Assembly (NCBI GenBank): GCA_010015655.1
Contig: ML976747.1
Span: forward strand, 62,001 to 126,000
Direction of reading: 5' to 3'
DNA from: Bimuria novae-zelandiae CBS 107.79
Lineage: Eukaryota > Ascomycota > Dothideomycetes > Pleosporales > Didymosphaeriaceae
DNA length: 64,000 nucleotides
The position numbers and the translations under genes are program-made. Below the pieces are notes generated by a model. The model did no database searches. It was not told where the DNA came from and was given only the letters and a program-made list of their open reading frames with translations. Shown here one piece after another: positions 56,341 through 64,000 of this stretch (position 1 is the first letter of the stretch; every line of letters starts with the position of its first letter).

Positions 56341-58219
56341 CCTCGCCCCCCACCATGCACCACGACTAAATATTAACTTTAAATAACTTAATTCTTTGCT
56401 AATTTTAAAAATATTTTTTTTACTATTTTCGCTGCCTTTAAATAGCTAGATATATAAAAGAAGATGTCTAGAATACGCTTGTAAACCTTAAATCTAGGGT
56501 TACTTTAGCTACTACTACTACCTAATATAGGGTCCCACGCAACACTCTTCGCGGCTACTTTAATAGTGCCTAACCTTATTAGTACGCTTATAACGGTAAA
56601 TAATAGCTTATAACTATTTAAGAAGAGCTTCTAGAGAAATAGATTCTTTAATAAGAGGCCCTTAGTTATGCGCTAACGCACGCGCAAGTGTAGGCTATTA
56701 TAATTATTATTTTTAAGTAATAGGGTAACTATAAGAACTTAGAGAAGAAGTAGACTAGTTACTTTATATAACGCTACCTAGCTATTAAGTTAAAATTAGG
56801 TTGCTGGACTAGCTAGGAACGCGTAAATAAGGCTACTCTAGAAAATATTAGGCACTTATTTAACCTATACGAAATAGTAAGCTAGATTCCCCCTTAGCGC
56901 AGGTATAATGCCGACGAGGGCGGTATTATAGAGGGCTAGGGCATTAATAGGCTTGTTATAGGCTCCTTATAAGAGAGCCTAAACGCCGTACTAGTTAAGA
57001 TAATAAATACCTGCACTTAGACCGCTATAGTAGAGTATATCTCTACGCTCGGCGTTGCTCTAGACCCCCTTATTATCTTTAAGGCTAAGAGCATCCAGGA
57101 GCAGTCGTTTAAGAAGGAGTTTTTAGCTTAGAACCTAGGCTGGCATGTTACCTTTTCGCAAAATAGATAGACGAGTAATAATATCGCTATTAAGTGGCTA
57201 GAAAAGGTGTTTTTGCTATAGACTAAGCCTAATAATCCCTCTAAGGCACGGTTACTTATTATCGACGGCTATAGTAGTTATACTTTAGATAAATTTATAA
57301 CTATATATTACTTAAATAATATCTACTTACTCCTTTTCCCTGCTTATACTTCACATCTACTCTAGACTTTAGATTTAGGCTATTTCTTAAGTCTAAAGGC
57401 GGCGTATCGGCGCTTTATCGGCGAATATATGGCTTAGACAGATAAAACAAAGCTTAAGAAGGCTAAGTTTCTCGAATTTTATGCAAAAGCACGTAAAATC
57501 GGCCTTCGAGAGCAGTGCATCCGATCTAGGTAGAAGGCAACAGGCTTATACCCTAAGAGCGTAAGGAAGCCCTTAGGTTCTCGCTAGGTAGTAGTGCGCG
57601 AACAGCCGTCAACACCACCCCCTTCTACTATAGATATTAGGACGCCAAAACGCGGCAGCGATATTATAAAGCTATTTTCTAAAAAGAACTTTTTACTAAC
57701 TACACAATAATGCGTTCGGCTTACTACCACAGCGTTTAACTATACCTTAATAATAGTTACTATGCAAGACCGTAAGATTGCTTCCTTACGTAAGCAGGTG
57801 GAGCAAGCTAACCTGCTAAAACGCCGCAAAGTCACAACTAATCTAAATAATCTCTTTATAAGTCTTGTAGAAGTTCTCTCTTAAACTAACTAAGAGCCTG
57901 CTTAACGTGTTCGCAAGGTAAGAAGCGTAGAGCAAGGGGTTATTATTATAAAAGAAGAGAGTAGCTCTAAGGAGAAAGTAAAGCAATTATTAGTGCAACG
58001 TTTAGCATGGAATTAATAACTAACACGACGGTATCTTAATCGTGATTTAAGTGTAGATAAAGAAAGCGATTAAAATCCTTTAAATACAATTTTTTTAATG
58101 CTTTTTCAAAATTATTTGATGAAGCTATGAGCACATTCGCAACGTAGAGTGGTGGCAGCGGCGAAATTTGGCGGGGTGTCGGAAAATGGGGGGTGTCGGA
58201 AACTAGGGTGCCCGACTTA
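56289..58219 (+). mobile_element. Second pogo-like transposon with TA duplication
   Basis: Inverted repeats AGTCGGGCACCCTAGTTTCC... (56291-56318) and their reverse complement (58190-58217) are perfect over 28 bp and continue imperfectly. They include an internal echo of AGTTTCCGACA. Both ends are flanked by TA (56289-56290 and 58218-58219), the target duplication of the Tc1/mariner/pogo superfamily. The element is about 1.93 kb. It is inserted between the candidate LTR start and the gag region of the gypsy element. Confidence 0.88.
56470..58016 (+). pseudogene. Pogo-type DDE_1 transposase (RIP-damaged)
   Basis: A single plus-strand frame is readable from about 57100 to a stop at 58014-58016. 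It includes NLGWHVTFSQNR, NNIAIKWLEKVFLL, RLLIIDGYSSYTLDKF (second catalytic Asp, DGHxSH-like), LLLFPAYTSHLL then TLDLGYFLSLKAAYRRF, and a basic C terminus ending VKQLLVQRLAWN. Every interruption I noted in this frame is TAG or TAA where Gln fits. The 5' part is less readable. It is not functional. Confidence 0.8.
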
Positions 58220-58493
58220 ATAGTTTCCCTATGTCTTTCCTACTCCTCGTAGTTAACTTCTAATACTATGAGTATATTTTTTATAATAGACTAGTAAATC
58301 TCCTAGTTAGTTATTCTATAGTTTATTATAGGATTGGATTATTTATAAATACCCCGCTATAACTATTAAGCTTTTAACTATTAAATATATCTATAAGGCG
58401 TTTTACTCTTGACCTATCTTTCCTTAACCTAGATTAGGCTTAGGTACGTAAACCCCTTATAATACTTTGACTACCTAAAGGTCTGAGATAATA

Positions 58494-59210
58494 AAATGGC
58501 CACGATAGCTACTATAGTAAGGGTCTTAATAAGAAGCGCGACTTCTACACTAATTATAAATACTATAATAGTATTAGCTAATTAGGCTAATAAGATATAA
58601 TAGCTTAAGAAGTAGTTAGCTAAGCTAATAGCTTACGTTTTACCTACTATAACTATAGAAAAGATATCCTTTAAGGTTCCTAAAGTTTATAAAGGTAAGT
58701 AAAAAGGACTTAAAACGTTCTTTATAAATATAAAAACTTTCCTACTACTATAATAAGGATATCTTTAAAACTAAATAATGTAAGATTTTTATAGCTAGCA
58801 TACATATAAAGGGCAAGGCAGCTAAGTAGCTTTAACCCCTTACTAAAAACTATCTAGAGAACAAAGACAACATCTTAGAATATAATAATAAAACTAAAAT
58901 AGTGTTTAAGGACTAGGCATCTTTTAAAGAACAGATATAAATAATATTTAAAGAAGTTAATAAGGAATAATAAGCTAAGTGTAAGATATAAAAACTTAAA
59001 TGAACTAGATTAGGTAGTACCTATATAGCTAAGTTTAAACGACTATAAGCTAAAATGAACTAGGATAACGCCTTGCTTTACGTAGCTTACTATAATAGGC
59101 TGAAAGAAAACGTTAAGGATAAGCTTATCTACTATAATAAGGTAAATAACCTAGAAGGACTCGTAAAGCTAGCTATATAGATTAATAATTACCTCTACAA
59201 ACAATAATTA
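58494..59210 (+). pseudogene. gag of the chromovirus (broken)
   Basis: The first ATG in good position gives MATIATIVRVLIRSATSTL. Further on the retrotransposon gag pattern is readable with stops ignored: ISFKVPKVYKGK, a glycine-aspartate-poor linker, IHIKGKAAK, FKDQASFKEQIQIIF-like, AKFKRLQAKMN and VKDKLIYYNKVNNLEGLVKL. Several of these pass through TAG codons. It would have built the virus-like particle. Confidence 0.6.
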
Positions 59211-60539
59211 AAAAAAGCGAGAAGGCTACTATATTTAACTTAACATTACGAAAAGCTAGAAACTATAGAAGGACCGTAATAAGGATATTATAATAGCTAA
59301 TAAAGCCTAGGAATAGAAACTAAGAAAGTAGTAAAAGGGCTATAATAATAGACTATCTAACTAAGAATAAAAATAATATTTTAATAAAAAAGCATGCTGA
59401 GGATATAGAGAACAAGATTACGTTTAAAAAAATTATTTAGAGAATAATAAGGGGTAAAGCAAAAAAGCTTAGATTATTTAAGTAATAATAGCTATGCTAC
59501 GGGAACTAACACCTATACTACTAAAAACTAATAAAGATAAAGTTTCTAATATAGAACTTAAGGTTCTAGAGACACTAGAGGAAAAAAATAGAGGATAGTA
59601 CTAGAGTATAAGGTCCTTCTCTAACTATTAGAAGGAAAGTGCTAGGTATATAATAGCTAGATGCACATAACCTAAGAATACACGTAAAACATTAAACTTA
59701 AAGGACTAAAGTTCACAATAATTTATAGGTTTGCCACGAAGTACTAAGAAAACGTACTAGTACTAGAATGGTAGATTAAAATTTAAGAATAATATAAAAG
59801 GGTAGTCTGGTTTTTTTATAATAAAAAGATTACTAACTACACTACATAAAGAAAGCACAAGTAGTAATATTACTAAAAAACCTTAATTATAAGTTTATTA
59901 GTAACTATAAACTAATAATAAACTACTATAAATATTTTCTAGATAAATAGGCAGGCTACTATAAGGAATTAGGCTAGTAGAAGGGTTTTAATAATAAACA
60001 CTAAATGCACGAGACATATAAAGAAGCCACAGTCTAGTATCTTAAAAGCATAAACTTAGGATTAATAGTAACTATAAGAAACTGATAGACAGAGGGCAAA
60101 AGCCCTAATTACCTATTATAAATTAGGTAGCTAGATTATAACAGAGATTGTCTAGCCTACCTATATTAAAAAAATAGTAGTACTAGAGACAACACTACTC
60201 TATAGGGATCTAAAATCTTAAAAGTATCTAGTGATAGGATACAGACAACATAAAGGATCCTAAAAGGAAGAAGAGGTTTGGCGAATTAAGGATACTAGGA
60301 GCACCTATAAAGCACTTTACTAAAAGTAATAAAAATAAGGTAAAAACTAACACTAGTATAGAAGAAACTATATAAACTTAGAATAAGAAAGTAGACGCTT
60401 CCTAGAATAACTCTAAAATGACTAATAACAAATTAGAAAACTAAGGCGCCACTAAATAAAAGACCTTACTAGTAGAGACGCAACTATAAAGGTAAAAAAG
60501 GCGGGAATAGGCATAAATAGCCTACACCTAACTAAGAAA

Positions 60540-60690
60540 GTTATATTTAGTAGTTACTAAGTAATAGCGCTAATAGACCCTAGAGTAACTATATATCTAA
60601 TATCTCTTAAAATAGTAGAGAAATATAACCTGCTATATAGGAATAAGAAAATATTAATATAGGTAGAAATAGTAGATAGGACGTTATCGT
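60540..60690 (+). pseudogene. Retropepsin-like protease segment (active site altered)
   Basis: The sequence IALIDPRVTIYLISLKIVEK aligns with the LIDSGATxNLIS signature of gypsy proteases. The catalytic Asp is kept but the Ser-Gly-Ala positions read Pro-Arg-Val. The segment lies in the expected place between gag and reverse transcriptase. Confidence 0.55.
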
Positions 60691-61179
60691 AAGAATAAAG
60701 TAAAGGCTAGCTACGCATTGAAACAACGCTATTACTTATTAGTCTAAATAGACTTTAGAGCTAATATAGCTTCACGATAATAAATCTTAGACGCTTAAAA
60801 ATAATTATTAGTTATAATTAGCTATTATAACATAATCCTGTTATTAATTAGTAGAAGAAAATAATACGAAGCTAAAAATCTATAATAAAGTTTACTAGCG
60901 CATAATAATTAAAATAAATAAGCTTAAAGATTTTGTATATACCTCTTACAGAGGGAACTGGTAAGAAATTAATAATTATAAGAATATTACCTTGTAGGAT
61001 TGCAAGGATCTATAAGTAGGACTCTTAGGCAGTAAGAGTTATATAAGAAAGAGTAAGCCCTAGAAAGTGGGGCAAGAAACTCTGTCCATACCTAAAAAGT
61101 ATAAAGATTTTGCAGAGCTATTTTATAAGCACGATAGTAAAACACTCCTAAAATACTAGGAATAGAATTATAAAATCTA

Positions 61180-62480
61180 TCTACAGGAAGGTGAAAAGCT
61201 ACACCCTAAATAACTATAACTATTATCGCGAGACTAATAATAAGAGTTAGTAGAATAGTAAAAAAAAACTTAAAAAGAAAGTTTATATAACTAAGTAAAA
61301 GCCTAATAGCTTCTGCTATACTATTCGTACTAAAGAAAGATAGAAGACTATAATTATATATAGACTTTGAATAGCTAAATAATAAAATAATGTAGAACTA
61401 GTATCCCTTACTACTAATAATAAAATTTATAAATTAACTCTAGGGAGCTAAGTAGTTTATAGAGCTTAACGTATAACATGAGTTCTATTAAATACGTATA
61501 TATAAAGGACACGAATAGCTAATAACATTTTAAACATAATACAGATTATTGAAATTCATAGTTTTACCTATAGGACTAACAAATACCCCTGTCACGTTCT
61601 AATCAGTGGCGAATAAGGCATTACACAAATACCTAGATATATTATATATAGTATATCTAGACAATATTCTAATATATTTAAACGGCACGCTCGAGGAGCA
61701 TATATAGCACGTACAAAAGGTGGTGGCTAAGATAAAGAAATATGGACTACTCCTTTATCTAAATTAGTGTAAATTCTATACGATAAGAACAGAATACCTT
61801 AAATTTATAATTTAAGAAAGGGCGTAAAAATAGACCTAAAGAAAGTATCTATAGTATAAAAATAGTTATAACTTAAGTTAGTAAGCGACGTCTAATCCTT
61901 CCTTGGATTTACTAATTTCTACTAAAAGTTTATTAAAGACTATTCTAAGATTACGACACTCCTAATAGAGATTACTAAAAAAAAATGTAAGATTTAAGTA
62001 AGAAAAAAATAGTAAGAAGCTTCTAAAAAGCTTAAAAAGCTTATTGCACAGTACCCCTCCTATAAATGCATAATCTAAAGAAACCTATAAGGGTTAAAAT
62101 AAATATATTAGACTACGCACTAGGAGAGATTCTCATATTATAGTATAATAATAGAAAATAGAGACTAGTGTACTATTATTTAAGAAAGTTCTTAAGAGTA
62201 GAACTTAATTACAATACTTATAATAAGGAACTACTAGGAATAGTAAACGCCTTTAAATAATAAGAAGCCTAGCTTACAAGGGTACGCTTTAAGATAAAGG
62301 TGTAAATAGACTACTAAAACCTTACTAGCTTTATGTTAACTAAGAAGATTAACAGGCAATAAGTATAATAAGTAGAATCCTTAGTAAACTTTAAATTTAC
62401 TATATATTATTAACTTAAAACGCTTAATAATGCAGTAGACGCCTTAAGAAGGGAGCTAAATTTTAGAGAAGGTAAATTTA
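61180..62480 (+). pseudogene. Reverse transcriptase and RNase H (broken)
   Basis: Reverse transcriptase blocks VLPIGLTNTPVTF and IVYLDNILIYLNGTLEEHI are clear. The catalytic pair usually read as YxDD appears as YLDN at about 61653-61664, so the second Asp is lost. RNase H follows with ILDYALGEILIL, YYLRKFLRVELNY and NKELLGIVNAFK, and then LKTLNNAVDALRRELNF, typical of RT_RNaseH_2. Many in-frame TAG/TAA codons are present. Confidence 0.7.
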
Positions 62481-62649
62481 ATCTATATAATGTAGTGCTA
62501 CGTATAAGGAGCAATAAAAGAATTAAATACAATTAGTAAAAGATTAAGGTCCGCGCAATCAGCCTATAGTATATAAGACTAGAAGTATATAATTTTTAAG
62601 ACTATGGCTAACTCACGATAGTGTAGCGCGAGGAATACGATCTATTTTA

Positions 62650-63960
62650 GAATAGAATTAATAAAACACGACGGGATTATAGAGGCAGAGTTATTATAAA
62701 AACGGAATACAAAGAGACCTTAAATAGAAGATTATACAAACTTAGAGAATAGGGTTAACTAGGTATTAAAGAAACGACGCGTAGGATCGCGAATAAATAT
62801 ACTATTTCTAGACTTAAGTAGGCCGTAACTTAAGTTATAAGTAACTATTTAGTATGTTACAAAAATAAGCTAAAGAGATATAAGTCTTATAGACTACTAT
62901 AGCTACTATAAGTAGCTAAAAGACTATAGCAGAGCGTAATAATAGACTTTATAATAAAACTTATAAAATTACTATAGCTAGTAACAAAACAGATGTACAA
63001 TACTATTTTAGTAATAGTAGACTACTTAATAAAGGTAGCTAAGTTTAGGCCTATTAAAGAATCTATAATAGTAGAGGAACTAGCCTATCAGGTAGATTAT
63101 ATAGTATTTACAGAACACGGGTCACTAGAAGAATTTATTATAGATAAAGATAAGCTCTTTATATCTAAGTATTAGAATACCTTTATAGTAGCTTTAGGCG
63201 TTAATAGAAAGCTCCTAACGAGTTTCCACCCCTAGACTAACGGACAAACGGAACATACGAATTATACTCTAGAATAATATCTATAATTCTACGTTAATAA
63301 GTACTATAATAACTAAGTAGTATTACTACTAAGAGCCTAACTAGCGTATAATGGTGTAAGGTTAGGTATAACATAATACTCTCCACACTATGCAAACTAC
63401 AAATATAAGCTAATTACTTATTAAGATCTAAAGATAAAGAAACTTTACAAAGTCCTATAAGAATAAATTACCTAAAAAACTCTTATAGTATTTAAGAACG
63501 CCAACAAGTAATGTATTAAAAGACTAACCCTTAAAAAGGAGGATAAAGTATTCCTATTATAAAAAAAAATCTAAGGATAAAATAACTTAGCAGAAAACTA
63601 GATTACCTCTAAGAAGTCATTTTTAAGGTACAAGAAAATAAGGGACCTGTTATAACTAAATTACTTTTACTACTAAGTACAAAGATACATCCTATATTCT
63701 ATATATTACTTTTAGAACTAGCATCCCTAGACGCTCTAGTTAAGATCTAGTTTAACTTAGAAGATAATAAATATAAGGTTAAGGAAATTAGGAACCTAAG
63801 AATAATTTAAGATTAGCTTAAGAATTTAGTTAAGTAGAAAGGATAGCTAGAATAATATAATACCTAGAAACCTAAAAGAAATCTTACGAACTATATAAGA
63901 CTAGTAGAGGACGACTACTAGCAGGATCTATAGAAAAAGGATTAAGGACTAGTAAATCAA
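62650..63960 (+). pseudogene. Integrase and chromodomain-like tail (broken)
   Basis: An open 60-codon piece (62993-63175) carries MYNTILVIVDYLIKVAKFRP, EELAYQVDYIVFTEHGS and IIDKDKLFISKY, the gypsy integrase core. After a TAG it continues NTFIVALGVNRKLLTSFHP and TNGQTEHTNYTLE. Near 63740-63930, YKVKEIRNLRII, a VKQKGQLEQYNTQ-like stretch and YIRLVEDDYQ resemble a chromodomain, as in chromoviruses that target heterochromatin. Confidence 0.7.
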
Positions 63961-64000
63961 AAAGAAAGAAAAATTAAAAGATAAAAAAGAATTAAACAAA

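Larger units (their letters stand above)
49030..64000. other. AT-rich, CpA-depleted (RIP-type) transposon block
   Basis: By eye CA and TG dinucleotides nearly vanish while TA, CTA and TAG dominate and CG survives. Coding remnants contain TAG/TAA at positions where family members have Gln. This is the signature of repeat-induced point mutation. All recognisable content is transposon-derived. Exceptions that keep normal composition are the Tc1-like element at 50139-51766 and the island at about 56018-56340. Confidence 0.85.
56018..64000 (+). mobile_element. Ty3/gypsy chromovirus (RIP-damaged, runs off the window)
   Basis: Polyprotein domains follow in gypsy order on the plus strand, through many TAG/TAA stops: gag from about 58494 (MATIATIVRVL; later KGKAAKWLQPLL with one damaged codon), protease near 60560-60680 (IDPRVTIYLISLK), reverse transcriptase about 61180-61830 (VLPIGLTNTPVTF, IVYLDNILIYLNG), RNase H about 62080-62480, integrase about 62850-63480 and a chromodomain-like tail near 63740-63930 (NKYKVKEIRNLRII). 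A TGTTACGATCTCCGG start at 56018 is a candidate 5' LTR edge. The 3' LTR lies outside the window. Confidence 0.75.

Noticed and set aside
62993..63175. Small stand-alone gene in the AT-rich block
   Set aside because: It is the longest open piece of the chromovirus integrase; homologous sequence continues on both sides through stops.

Overview
The window is nuclear DNA of a filamentous ascomycete (Pezizomycotina). The evidence is a HEX1 Woronin-body gene with its C-terminal SRL peroxisome signal, short GT-AG introns of about 50-130 bp with CTRAC-like branch points, a Zn(II)2Cys6 regulator, HET-domain debris and RIP-type mutation (CpA to TpA) of repeats. A Dothideomycete is my best guess, but I cannot prove the class from sequence alone.

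Layout. 1-4215 is a long degenerate tandem array with a period of about 45 bp and no credible gene. 4451-9752 is ordinary housekeeping sequence: a mitochondrial PPR-like protein (minus), cytochrome c oxidase subunit 7 (plus, four exons) and a CCDC47/DUF1682-type ER protein (plus, three exons). 10.5-30.4 kb mixes intact genes (F-box/TPR-like protein, Cys-rich single-pass surface protein, hex1, Zn2Cys6 transcription factor, GH18 chitinase with an internal CBM18) with three broken copies, all on the minus strand, of one lineage-type gene family with an F-box/2EXR-like N terminus. 30.8-34.3 kb holds a head-to-head junction between a truncated ankyrin-SPRY gene and a truncated HET-domain gene, both pseudogenic. 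35.3 kb carries a deleted 5S rRNA relic. 35.7-48.8 kb is again housekeeping: a CorA-type metal transporter, a MUB1/samB MYND protein and a P4 flippase, interrupted by a complete 1.4-kb Tc1-like element at 41984-43390.

From about 49.1 kb to the end the DNA is AT-rich and poor in CpA/TpG, and consists of nested dead transposons. A pogo/Fot1-like element (49157-52605) is split by a much younger-looking Tc1-like element (50139-51766). It is followed by a minus-strand gag-bearing retroelement remnant (about 52.6-55.8 kb). Next comes a plus-strand Ty3/gypsy chromovirus (about 56018 to beyond the window end), with a second pogo-like element (56289-58219) inserted near its 5' end.

The strongest items for a second look are the 4-kb array of a semi-conserved ~27-bp core alternating with ~18-bp unique segments, the three-copy gene family whose premature stops all fit C-to-T changes, the HET/ANK-SPRY breakpoint and the transposon nesting. 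I see no operons and no evident secondary-metabolite cluster; the genes look independently transcribed.
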